64,000 nt of DNA from Methanobacterium sp. (GTDB taxonomy: Archaea; Methanobacteriota; Methanobacteria; Methanobacteriales; Methanobacteriaceae), in assembly GCF_038562635.1 (NCBI RefSeq), contig NZ_JBCFBO010000001.1, positions 1,838,643 through 1,902,642 on the forward strand, given 5' to 3'. Position numbers and translations under genes: made by a program. Positions within the stretch are counted from its first letter, which is position 1. Every line of letters starts with the position of its first letter. The notes beneath the pieces were generated by a model, which was given only the letters and a program-made list of their open reading frames with translations, was not told the DNA's origin and searched no databases. Positions 17,901 through 25,581 of the stretch are shown here, in pieces.

Positions 17901-19377
17901 TTGATTTGTATTTAAGGTTTATTTGAGCTATTGATCTATCAATTATCCAGTTTATTTGCCGTGTGATTGGTACTGTTTGAGCTATACCTTTAGAATCTGT
18001 TTCTGTGGTTGCAACAACAATGGGATCAATTATACCCTGTTTTTCTCCATTTGTAACTGAGTATGCAAATGTAGCGGATCCTATTCCCTGAGTAGCATTT
18101 AGCCATTTTTCATATGAATCTTCATAGGTCAGTGCTTTGATAATAGGGACATTTATGGAAATTAATTCAGCCATTGTATCATTATATGACCGTATCATAT
18201 CCCATCCGGCAGCACGATAATGCACAACTAAATCTGGAAGGAATTTTCCTTTATACAATAAAAACGTGTTTATATCTACTTGACCTAAAGGATATGTTTC
18301 ATGATCAAGGAAATATGGGATTACATTGTACCCTTTTGCTTCAAAACCTCTAATTAATGCATCTACTGCAGCTGTATCTGCTTTGTTATATGAAAACTGG
18401 CCAAACATAACTGCTACTGTTGGCTTATTTGAATTATATTTTTTGTACCATGCCAGATAGCTGGTTAAATTTGAAAATACTTTATCCGCATCGGGATGAT
18501 AAATACCGACCTTAACTACAGTACCCGGGGCCTGATAAGTATCTTTTACTCCCAGAAAATTCACTGAGATATATTTTATCATATTCTTTGCATTTTCTGG
18601 TGAAAGATTGGTCCAGTACTGCCTAATAGCAGAAAGCTTTGCAGAATCCACATTTGTCGGATTTGACATGTAATAAGTTGTTGTAATGATCACAGGTATA
18701 TCCTTAGCTTTCGCTTCCTCTATTAGGGGAGTTATTTTATCTAGATTCGGCGTTGAAGTGTATAGATAGTCAATAAATACCAGGTCATATTTAGTGAGAT
18801 TGAGACCCGCTGGAAGATTTTTAAGTAAGTAGACTTCACTTGTAAAGTGGGTATTTTGATCTAATGCATTCATTAACGTATTTGATACTGCTGAAGAACT
18901 TGTAAATAAGAAAACTACTTTTGGTTTTCCTAATTTAAAAGTAGCAGTTCCTTGTAATATTGTTGAATTATTTGAAGTATATTGATGAGTATTTACTATT
19001 TGAGACGAAGATTTATGCCCCGTGTAACTCGATGTCACGTTGAATTGAGTTAAATTACTTAGAAATCTCAGTTCATATTCCCCTTTGCTATTGGTCTTAG
19101 TAGAACTTAATTTATTTCCATTACCTGATACAGTCACATTTACTCCTGGAAATGGTTTGCTGGTAACACAGTCAAGAACCTGACCTGTAATTTTAACCTC
19201 TTTTAATGAACTATTTTGAGAGGAGCTGCTGAGATCAGTTGAATTTATCGTGCCCCCAGAATCACCTCCAGTAGTAGTATTTGCTGCAGACACTGTTCCA
19301 CACAGTGCCAATATAAAAACAAATGTCGTTATTAGTAATATTACTTGTTTTTTAATACTTTTCACCTCAAAAATCAA
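14938..19377 (-). CDS. cell-surface CobN-like protein 2, diverged
   Basis: A 1479-residue paralogue of the neighbouring CobN1 with the same build: signal peptide (1-32), a carboxypeptidase-regulatory-like domain (about 58-140, VKITGQVLDCVTSKPFPGVN), a CobN domain, a Ser/Gln/Gly-rich linker and a C-terminal helix (AAILGVILILGLIGAGYF) with a basic tail. The key blocks have changed: GTHGTLEWLPGK is GRHGTVAWLPGK, the GEGTQAKRRGYAV block reads STLPQRRQGAVM, and the CCHHTC cluster is missing. It probably keeps the fold and some ligand binding, but with different metal chemistry. A strong metal box lies 84 bp upstream. cobN1 follows 503 bp downstream on the same strand. Confidence 0.85.
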   Translation of the reverse strand: MIFEVKSIKKQVILLITTFVFILALCGTVSAANTTTGGDSGGTINSTDLSSSSQNSSLKEVKITGQVLDCVTSKPFPGVNVTVSGNGNKLSSTKTNSKGEYELRFLSNLTQFNVTSSYTGHKSSSQIVNTHQYTSNNSTILQGTATFKLGKPKVVFLFTSSSAVSNTLMNALDQNTHFTSEVYLLKNLPAGLNLTKYDLVFIDYLYTSTPNLDKITPLIEEAKAKDIPVIITTTYYMSNPTNVDSAKLSAIRQYWTNLSPENAKNMIKYISVNFLGVKDTYQAPGTVVKVGIYHPDADKVFSNLTSYLAWYKKYNSNKPTVAVMFGQFSYNKADTAAVDALIRGFEAKGYNVIPYFLDHETYPLGQVDINTFLLYKGKFLPDLVVHYRAAGWDMIRSYNDTMAELISINVPIIKALTYEDSYEKWLNATQGIGSATFAYSVTNGEKQGIIDPIVVATTETDSKGIAQTVPITRQINWIIDRSIAQINLKYKSNANKKVAIIYWTSQPGLSSGVSAGHLDAYASLVNLLQALKDSGYNLGNKKIPTADELAVIIRNQGSNIGNWAPGDLKKLVENYPVVLVPESQYLAWFNKLNAAKRQEVIDAWGEAPGDIMVYTKNGTRYLVLPVIQYGNIILAPEPSRGYTQNGEVMYHSGSVPPTHQYLAFYFWLNNVYNADALINFGRHGTVAWLPGKSATGLDCENDWPAIVSQDMPVIYLFTVEGSESTLPQRRQGAVMISHLIPTMTISGLYGNLTVLNQKLNTYFDQSTSASIKAELKSTILQLTKTIHLDEDMNVNLSTIKDFDQFAIELQDYLQEMESEYITLGLHVLGEPPTGNYSIYMVQSLLGYQFRDYMNANKLTDDQVYLLLEKVLFDKMSAEDAQKSVLNQTKTDLTAYLNLAIIYMNNLELATNEINSTLKALNGGYIPASNIGDPITNPNVLPTGNNMYSFDPRTVPTKEAWNIAVKLVDEMLSSYYKQHGKYPEKVAFMLWATHSIQDKGVMEAEILYLMGLKPKWDSNGYINGTEVIPNLGRPIIDVVITTTSLYLNDYKCVLDVLDAAVRYAATINSTTNYVKTHSDGIYQMLIKKGYSDGDAKQLSMSRIFSQEPGNHHNPLTEVTLGKSGDNMQAVIDTYINTFGYLYGSNATSQILVDLYTAILNGTDMAVFSRDVNANDLLGDDDYYAYFGGLGAAITKITGTAPVMVINNLENPDKPKTETLAESIARDLRTSYFNPTWISALISQGPGAASRFLDITNLLAWDILNPGTATSNQFQAIYDIYVRDSLNLGLNDYFKRNNPYTQQAIMYNLMQAIHSNRWNADSDTRRALANSLATSIKDNGWSGDPLDMNIVNEMFQNMNSVLVDGVKIKLYASTQNPVFATSTPSKPQQGGSTSTGGTSSPGQISNGVTYASAASSTQSSQKSQSGAGNQGQKAYEITKPETSSGSSEDTMLAAILGVILILGLIGAGYFRKDMPNLFKRK

Positions 19378-19425
19378 TGATTTTTGGGTTCAGAAAATCT
19401 CGAAAGATTTTCTTCAACCCCCTTT
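19364..19425. repeat. palindromic unit in the cobN2 leader
   Basis: AAAAATC-aat-GATTTTT followed by AAAATC-tcga-AAGATTTT between the ribosome site (CACCTC in plus-strand reading) and a CAACCCCC copy. It is the same two-hairpin unit as in the cobN1 leader, in single copy. Confidence 0.7.
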
Positions 19426-19460
19426 CCTATTTATAAAAGGGTTTAAAGTCTACCAATATT

Positions 19461-19497
19461 TAATACTTTTTATTACTTATTTATTATTACTTTCAGG
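19461..19497 (-). promoter_or_regulatory. metal-box promoter/operator of cobN2
   Basis: TAATACTTTT at 19461-19470 and TATTACTTTC at 19485-19494, exactly 24 bp apart, 84 bp upstream of the cobN2 start. A further AGTAATA and ATTATTAC pair follows at 19515-19541. The remaining AT-rich bases to 19869 show nothing recognised. Confidence 0.6.
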
Positions 19498-19869
19498 TTC
19501 AAATTATGGAGTTTAGTAATAAAAAACACATAAAATTATTACAAATTGAGTAAATATTGTTGAATTTGTAATAAATTCTCTAAAAATTAAGTAAGGTCAA
19601 GAAAATATATTATACAAGATTAATGACAAAATAAGACTTTTTAAAATCGCTTAAACGTATCCTATTTAAAAAAAAGAACGTAAATAATATTTATTTATAT
19701 ATTATGTACATATTAAGCATTTTTTTATAATAATAATCTTTTTAACTCATAAAATGACATAATTGGTCTTTAAAACTTGAAAAAAAGCAGAGTTTAATGT
19801 TATTACTGAATCCTTTAAAAATTCCTAAAAAAGTGCAAAAATGCAATAACCAGAGTAAATAAAAAATAT

Positions 19870-20124
19870 TTATTCTAAATCCTTTTTAACAAAGATAAGA
19901 TTTTCATCATAATTTAAAATGTATTCTTCAGTTCGCCAGTTGAGTTTTTTTAAAGCGATTTCTACTGTTTCTAAATTCTCTTTATTATATGGAAAAGTGG
20001 TCCATGCAACACAGGTGGATTTTCTTTCAAAATCAAAATCTAATTCTTTCAATTTTTCTACTACAAAATCCAATGTTGTTAATTTTTTCATATCTAACAA
20101 TTCAACGTTATCCTTATAATTCAT
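19870..20124 (-). CDS. small CAWTTFPYN-motif protein A
   Basis: An 84-residue soluble protein of unknown family, clearly paralogous to the next gene (20517-20741). Shared features are an N-terminal helix with VVEKL, then C(V/I)AWTTFPYN, a helix ending KLNW, and a C-terminal NYDENLIFV(K/E)K strand. Each copy has one Cys, in the same place. The pattern suggests a compact alpha/beta domain of about 70 residues. It lies beside the CobN genes and has a metal-box promoter 287-315 bp upstream, so a role in metal handling or in controlling this region is likely by context only. Confidence 0.7.
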   Translation of the reverse strand: MNYKDNVELLDMKKLTTLDFVVEKLKELDFDFERKSTCVAWTTFPYNKENLETVEIALKKLNWRTEEYILNYDENLIFVKKDLE

Positions 20125-20257
20125 ATTATATCCCTCAAAAAGTTTTTAGGGCATTTTAAATACATTTGAGCGAAATTTAAATGCCCTATACTTTTTAATT
20201 GCTTAGGTATGTTTTGGGTTAATTTTTCAAATGTCCTAAGGACATCAAGGGGGAAAC

Positions 20258-20325
20258 TCATGGCAAGACCGTCGAAAAATCTTCGATTTTTCGGGCCTGC
20301 AAAATCAGAGATTTTGCAAGGGTAA
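20258..20325. repeat. palindromic unit A4
   Basis: Two triloop hairpins in a row: CGAAAAATC-ttc-GATTTTTCG and GCAAAATC-aga-GATTTTGC, joined by a GGCCT linker. It lies in the long leader between the metal-box promoter and small protein A. Confidence 0.8.
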
Positions 20326-20374
20326 ATTAATAATTAAAGAAGGTATTTTAAACCATTCGTAATAATCAACCAGC

Positions 20375-20443
20375 TCTTTGCCATTACAAAGAAAGATTAG
20401 CGCTTTTTATATATAATACTTTCTATTTATTTGGTATTATTAC
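20375..20443 (-). promoter_or_regulatory. metal-box promoter of small protein A
   Basis: TAATACTTTC at 20414-20423 and TATTACTTTC at 20438-20447, 24 bp apart. In gene direction, GAAAGTATTATATA forms a BRE/TATA-like core. About 24 bp further on is TTTGTAATGGCAAAGA (20375-20390 complement), identical at the promoter near 21055 and sitting where transcription should start. The predicted leader is roughly 260 nt. Confidence 0.6.
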
Positions 20444-20516
20444 TTTCATGGCCAATCTAAACAGAATCTTAATACTCATAAAAAAAGTAATAAAAACAGG
20501 GGTGCTTTAATAATAA

Positions 20517-20741
20517 CTACAACAAAGTTTTTTCAACAAAAATCAGGTTTTCATCATAGTTTAAATTGTATTCCCTCTTCTCCCAGTCAAGTTTATTTAA
20601 ACAACTCTTTACAACTCTTAAATTGAATTCATTGTAAGGAAATGTTGTCCATGCTATGCAGGAACCTTTTCCTGCAAAATCTGTGTTTAAAATTACCAGT
20701 TTCTCTATTACTTCAGATTCAGCCAAATAGTTATGCTCCAC
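20517..20741 (-). CDS. small CAWTTFPYN-motif protein B
   Basis: A 74-residue paralogue of the 84-residue protein to its left, with GSCIAWTTFPYN, LNKLDW and NLNYDENLIFVEK. It lacks about ten N-terminal residues relative to protein A. The conserved Cys-Ile-Ala-Trp-Thr-Thr core and the C-terminal strand suggest a shared ligand or partner. The upstream region is duplicated along with the gene: same promoter motif, same 16-bp start-site sequence, and a comparable leader of roughly 300 nt. Function unknown. Confidence 0.7.
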   Translation of the reverse strand: MEHNYLAESEVIEKLVILNTDFAGKGSCIAWTTFPYNEFNLRVVKSCLNKLDWEKREYNLNYDENLIFVEKTLL

Positions 20742-21004
20742 TTTTACTCCCCCGAAATGGAAATCAATATAAAAAATATAATTAAATATCTTATATCTTC
20801 AAAACCATTACATTTTAATGTTAATTCTTAGTTTTCCTCTGTTTAAGGAGGAAAAAACATGACAAAGCCAGCAAATCAACATTTACGGTGTGTAAAAATC
20901 TTTGATTTTTAACAGATACCGAAAATCAAATTTAAAATATAAAATTATAAATTTTGACATAGATTTTGATACATGTATTCGTATTTAAAGTAATACAAAT
21001 CTAG

Positions 21005-21084
21005 TCTTTGCCATTACAAAAACCAATTATAGTTTTTCCATATATAATACTTTCTATTTGGATTTTATTATTACTTTCAGGGCA
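21005..21084 (-). promoter_or_regulatory. metal-box promoter of small protein B
   Basis: TAATACTTTC at 21055-21064 and TATTACTTTC at 21079-21088, 24 bp apart, with the TATA-like run TATATA adjoining and the 16-bp start-site sequence at 21005-21020. Of the AT-rich stretch 20742-21295, only this and a weak palindrome near 20920 are recognised. Confidence 0.6.
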
Positions 21085-21295
21085 AATTTAGATGAAATAG
21101 TAATACATATACCAAAAATAATGCTCTAATATAATGAGTATCCATATTAATATTCCAATTTCTAATATATCCAGTTAAAACTAAACTTAAAAATGAAAAC
21201 TTTCTATTTAACCCTGTTACATTAAAAAAAATAAAAGTTAAATCTTTGTAAATACCACCAAGCTTAAACCAAAATAAAAAGATTAACTCCAATAG

Positions 21296-22939
21296 CTATT
21301 TGCCATTCTTCTTTGAGATCTCCAAATTCAATTCCTCAATCTTCTCCTTTAAAATATCTTTCGGCCGTTTCAATATAGAAGGGTCTTCAATTATTTCTTT
21401 TGAATACCTCAAAAGTTCCGAATCTTCAAGTAATTCCTTTGAATGCTTTACCAGTTCTAATTCATTTATTATTTCACTTGATTCTTCAAGTATATCCTGT
21501 GGTGCAGGTATTATATCTGACTCCTGAATTATCTCTTTAGTTTCAGTGATTTTCTTCCTGTAGATACCCACTGGAGAAAGTATAAGTATAATTATGCTTA
21601 AAAAAGCCCCTAACATCATTATCAAGTGCATTCCACTTGTAAAATTATATGCCGCCAGGTCATAGAGCTGATTTTGCTGTAAAGCATCCGGGCTTATGGT
21701 GGTATACAGCAGTATGCCTGCAATTGATACTCCAAATACCATTCCCAGATTTCTCATGGTTACTAAAATACTAGAAGCTAATCCTTTCTTTTTATCAGGT
21801 ATAACGGTCATAATGGCCCTGTTATTTGGGGCCTGAAAGATTGCAGCGCCTATTCCTAAAAGAGCTAATCTCCATACAACATCAAAGACATTAGAGAACA
21901 TGGTAAGGGAGGTCATAGAATAAAATGCTAAAGCGCTTATTAATGCTCCCATAATTGCCAGAGGTCTTGAACCTAGCCTATCAGCCAATGTCCCACTTAC
22001 AGGGGCCAAAATCATCATAACTACAGGGTTAACAGTTAATACAACTCCAGTTAATGCAGGATTACATAGTAAAACCTTCTGCAGGTAGAAAGGCATGATA
22101 AATAGGATCATATACATGCAGATATAGTTGAAGTACAGACTGAGGTTAAATGCGGAAAATGTTTTGTTTTTAAATATTTCAAGATCCAGAAGGGGATCAT
22201 CTGCCCTTTTCTCATTCCAGATAAACAACATTAATGTTGTTACAGCCACAACAGCCATTATTATTGTTAAATTATCTAATTTTGATGTCTGAATATCATT
22301 AAGCAAGTATACTACAGAAAAAAGGCAAAAATACTGCAATATTGCTCCAGGAACATCTAATTTAACTGGTTTAGTTTCATCTCTTGTTAAAACTTTATAA
22401 CAAAGCAAAAAACTGGTTATACCCATGGGAATATTTACCAGAAATATAGTTTGCCAGCCAAAGAATGTTTGTATTAACCCCCCAATTGCTGGACCAATCG
22501 CCAAACCTGCAGATATGGCCACTGCATATATACCTAAAGCTTTACCAGTTTGACTATGTGGAAAAGCACTCTTAACTATACCTAAAGACACTGAAATCAT
22601 CAACGCCGCAGCAATTCCCTGTAAGCTCCTGAAAATTATCAAATAAGTTATTGAAGGGGATAAACTACATAAAATTGATGTAGCAAGGAAACTAATCAGC
22701 CCCGCCATGTATACCCTTTCATGACCATAGAAATCACCCAATCGGCCAAATAATAAGACAAAACCCAGTAAATTAATTAGATAAGCCGTTATTACCCATT
22801 CTGAGCTCGCAATAGTTGTAGAAAAGAAAGCAGTGATTGTAGGTAATGAAACATTAACAATACTAGCGTTAATAGGCACCATTATGGTCCCTATGGCAAT
22901 TGCAAATAATATCCTCCATTTTTTCTCTAAAACATTCAA
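21296..22939 (-). CDS. MFS drug exporter, DHA2 (EmrB/QacA) type, with acidic tail
   Basis: A 547-residue major facilitator with about 14 helices. Family marks are the N-terminal NASIVNVSLPTI, the motif A region LLFGRLGDFYGHERVYMAG, the motif C-like ISAGLAIGPAIGGLIQTFFGWQTIFLVN region (given here as AGLAIGPAIGGL then WQTIFLVN) and SGTLADRLGSRP in the second half. This places it with 14-helix proton antiporters such as EmrB and QacA. The unusual part is a cytoplasmic tail of about 85 residues made of imperfect SKE-LLEDSELL-type units (SKELLEDSELL, SKEIIEDPSIL, PKDILKEKIEEL), probably a coiled coil. The substrate is unknown. Confidence 0.87.
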   Translation of the reverse strand: MNVLEKKWRILFAIAIGTIMVPINASIVNVSLPTITAFFSTTIASSEWVITAYLINLLGFVLLFGRLGDFYGHERVYMAGLISFLATSILCSLSPSITYLIIFRSLQGIAAALMISVSLGIVKSAFPHSQTGKALGIYAVAISAGLAIGPAIGGLIQTFFGWQTIFLVNIPMGITSFLLCYKVLTRDETKPVKLDVPGAILQYFCLFSVVYLLNDIQTSKLDNLTIIMAVVAVTTLMLFIWNEKRADDPLLDLEIFKNKTFSAFNLSLYFNYICMYMILFIMPFYLQKVLLCNPALTGVVLTVNPVVMMILAPVSGTLADRLGSRPLAIMGALISALAFYSMTSLTMFSNVFDVVWRLALLGIGAAIFQAPNNRAIMTVIPDKKKGLASSILVTMRNLGMVFGVSIAGILLYTTISPDALQQNQLYDLAAYNFTSGMHLIMMLGAFLSIIILILSPVGIYRKKITETKEIIQESDIIPAPQDILEESSEIINELELVKHSKELLEDSELLRYSKEIIEDPSILKRPKDILKEKIEELNLEISKKNGK

Positions 22940-23169
22940 AACAGTTTCACCTGAGTATGAAATAGGACCCTATTTAACTTTATTTTATATAATAAGTTGC
23001 TAATAAATTTTTTGAACATGCTGATCCTTTAAAATTCAACCATTTATTTATATTTAAAAGCATATTAAGCCATTAATTATGTCAAAATCAAACAAAACAA
23101 ATAAATTAAAGATGCAATTTTTAAAAAAATTCATAACACCATTTAAAATAAAAATAAATTAGAATAGAG

Positions 23170-23595
23170 TTATTCGTCAAAGACAGTAACCTTATTCATT
23201 ACGTCATTCTGTTTTATTTTGTTTACAACATCCATTCCTTTAACAACTTTACCAAAAACGGTATGTACTCCGTCAAGGTGTGGCTGTGGAGAATGGGTAA
23301 TGAAAAACTGACTACCGCCAGTGTCTTTACCTGCGTGAGCCATGGAAAGAGCTCCTGCACCGTGTTTGTGAGGGTTTATTTCACATTTTATAGTGTAACC
23401 GGGCCCACCAGTTCCATTTCCTTTAGGACATCCTCCCTGAATAACAAAGTTAGGTATAACTCTGTGGAAAGTCAGGCCGTTGTAAAATCCTTCTTTTGCA
23501 AGCTTTTCAAAGTTAGCTACTGTATTTGGAGCTTCTTTATCAAAAAGTACAAGTTCTATATTCCCTTTATCAGTTTCAATTATTGCCTTTTTCAT
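23170..23595 (-). CDS. ppiA: cyclophilin-type peptidyl-prolyl cis-trans isomerase
   Basis: A cytosolic single-domain cyclophilin of 141 residues. It catalyses proline isomerisation in protein folding. The catalytic and binding blocks are present: FHRVIPNFVIQGG, GTGGPGYTIKCE, GALSMAH, GGSQFFITHSPQPHLDG and TVFGKVVKGMDVV. The start at 23595 (MKKAIIETD) is preferred to 23607 because a GGTGA site then lies at the right distance. The short loops are typical of archaeal and bacterial PpiA/PpiB. Confidence 0.93.
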   Translation of the reverse strand: MKKAIIETDKGNIELVLFDKEAPNTVANFEKLAKEGFYNGLTFHRVIPNFVIQGGCPKGNGTGGPGYTIKCEINPHKHGAGALSMAHAGKDTGGSQFFITHSPQPHLDGVHTVFGKVVKGMDVVNKIKQNDVMNKVTVFDE

Positions 23596-23963
23596 TTTTT
23601 TCACCATCGATTATTTATAATCAAGTAAAAATTTTTAAAATATTAATTAAATTCAAATTTATAGAAAGTGTATTTAATTACTTTCTGAATTCCAGTAATT
23701 CTCCCATGAAATAGTGTTTAATGAGATATTAAGATAGATATTTTATCTATTATATATGAATTTAACTACATTTAATCTTTAAATTAACAGATATATGTTT
23801 GAAAAAAATGAAATGATCAACTTAAATCATATTTTATTCTTTAGACCCATAAAATTTTTAAATTTTCCGGATGATTTAATAGGCTACAAAACAAATTAAT
23901 TTAGTAAAATAAATTTCAAAAAGATAATAAAATATTCTACTTATTTGTTACGAAGGTGATTTA

Positions 23964-25139
23964 ATGAATACGGAAGAGATTATGGCTTTAGATAAGGAAT
24001 ACGTCATGCAAACATACGGACGGTATCCTTTAGCCCTTGCAAAGGGACAGGGATCTGTGGTTTGGGACGTGGAAGGTAAAACGTATATTGACTGTTTTGC
24101 AGGGATTGCCGTAAACAACGTAGGGCATTCGCACCCAAAGGTTGTAGAGGCCATCTGTAACCAGGCTAAAAGGATGATTCACTGCTCCAATATCTATTAT
24201 ACACAGGAGCAGGTAGAATTAGCAAAATTGCTTACTGAAGTTTCTCCGCATGATAAAGCATTCTTCTGTAACAGCGGTGCAGAAGCAAATGAAGGGGCTG
24301 TTAAACTCGCACGGAAATTTACAGGAAACGGCGAAATAATTGCCATGGAAAACTCATTCCACGGACGGACTCTCGCCATGATTACAGCTACAGGCCAGCA
24401 TAAATACAAAAAGGGATTTGAACCACTATCTCCAGGGTTTACACATGTTCCTTTCGGAGATATCGATGCCGTCGCAGAAACCATAACCGGTGACACAGCT
24501 GCAGTTCTGGTTGAGCCAATACAAGGTGAAGGAGGAGTCATAGTACCTCCAGAAGGCTATTTAAAAGAGCTTAAGAAACTCTGTGATGAAAATGACGTTC
24601 TTTTAATCTTCGACGAAGTTCAGACCGGGTTTGGAAGGACTGGAGAAATGTTCGCATCCGACCTTTTCGGTGTAACTCCAGACATAACCACAGTTGCTAA
24701 AGCATTAGGTGGAGGATTCCCAATAGGTGCTGTACTTGCCCAAAAAGAAGTAGCAGAAGCATTTGAGCCAGGAGACCACGCAGCAACCTTCGGTGGAAAT
24801 CCACTTGCATGTGCCGCAGCAAAAGCCAGTATTAAAACCATAATTGAAGAAAGTCTCCCTCTAAAAGCAAAAGAAATGGGAGAATACTTTATGTACAAAC
24901 TCAACGAACAGAAAAAACTGTACGGCATAGTTGAAGATGTGCGTGGCGCTGGTTTAATGATTGGAATGGAAATTGATATTGACTGTTCCAATATTGTGAC
25001 CACTGCAAGAGAACAGGGTGTTCTTATAAACTGTACAGCAGGTAATGTTTTAAGGTTTTTACCACCGCTTAATATAGATAAAGGTCAGATAGACACTGTT
25101 ACATGTGTTTTAGAGACTATTTTAAGTGACCTTTCTTAA
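23964..25139 (+). CDS. argD: acetylornithine aminotransferase
   Basis: A 391-residue class III PLP aminotransferase. The lysine that holds PLP is in TTVAKALGGGFPIGA (about residue 242). Other blocks are the cofactor site NSGAEANEGAVKLARKF, FHGRTLAMITATG, EPIQGEGGV and IFDEVQTGFGRTG. It transfers the amino group between glutamate and N-acetylglutamate semialdehyde in arginine synthesis; a second role on a lysine-pathway intermediate is possible, since lysA and dapF follow on the same strand. A GGTGAT site precedes the ATG. The AT-rich gap 23596-23963 shows nothing. Confidence 0.92.
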   Translation: MNTEEIMALDKEYVMQTYGRYPLALAKGQGSVVWDVEGKTYIDCFAGIAVNNVGHSHPKVVEAICNQAKRMIHCSNIYYTQEQVELAKLLTEVSPHDKAFFCNSGAEANEGAVKLARKFTGNGEIIAMENSFHGRTLAMITATGQHKYKKGFEPLSPGFTHVPFGDIDAVAETITGDTAAVLVEPIQGEGGVIVPPEGYLKELKKLCDENDVLLIFDEVQTGFGRTGEMFASDLFGVTPDITTVAKALGGGFPIGAVLAQKEVAEAFEPGDHAATFGGNPLACAAAKASIKTIIEESLPLKAKEMGEYFMYKLNEQKKLYGIVEDVRGAGLMIGMEIDIDCSNIVTTAREQGVLINCTAGNVLRFLPPLNIDKGQIDTVTCVLETILSDLS

Positions 25140-25209
25140 ATTTTATTTTTTAGAGGACATTTTTCTTTTTCTTATTTTCAAATTTTAAAACCATTAATTT
25201 AGCTTATTT

Positions 25210-25581
25210 TCATAAATCAAGCTCTTTACGCCTATTAACGTCCATAAGTCTACGAATATAACCTCTACCAAACATAATCATAAGAAGTATAAAAAGTCCA
25301 GCAAAAATATAAAACATACCCATATCTTCTAAATATTCATTGGTTCTAAATAAGAAGATATAAAGTAACGTTAAGCCCCATAGTGCAATTACGCTAAAAA
25401 TAGCCATATAACAATTTTTATTATAATAGCCTTTATTCTTAAATACCCCAGTTATAATCCAGAGTATCCCTAACAATATAGCAAATATGTTAGGTAACAA
25501 GTCACCAGATAATAAAAATAATGGTAATCCCGCAACTATTAAAATACAACCAATTGTAATTATTTTTGAACCTGTTTTCAT
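25210..25581 (-). CDS. four-helix membrane protein
   Basis: A 123-residue hydrophobic protein with predicted helices near residues 8-27, 30-47, 59-78 and 87-106, and a basic end (RRLMDVNRRKELDL). No family is recognised. It is convergent with argD and shows no ligand motifs. Composition and frame are consistent with a real gene. Confidence 0.55.
   Translation of the reverse strand: MKTGSKIITIGCILIVAGLPLFLLSGDLLPNIFAILLGILWIITGVFKNKGYYNKNCYMAIFSVIALWGLTLLYIFLFRTNEYLEDMGMFYIFAGLFILLMIMFGRGYIRRLMDVNRRKELDL

Noticed and set aside
21077..21292. 71-codon minus-strand ORF downstream of the MFS gene
   Set aside because: No ribosome site, no family, composition explained by AT-rich DNA, and it overlaps the promoter of small protein B.
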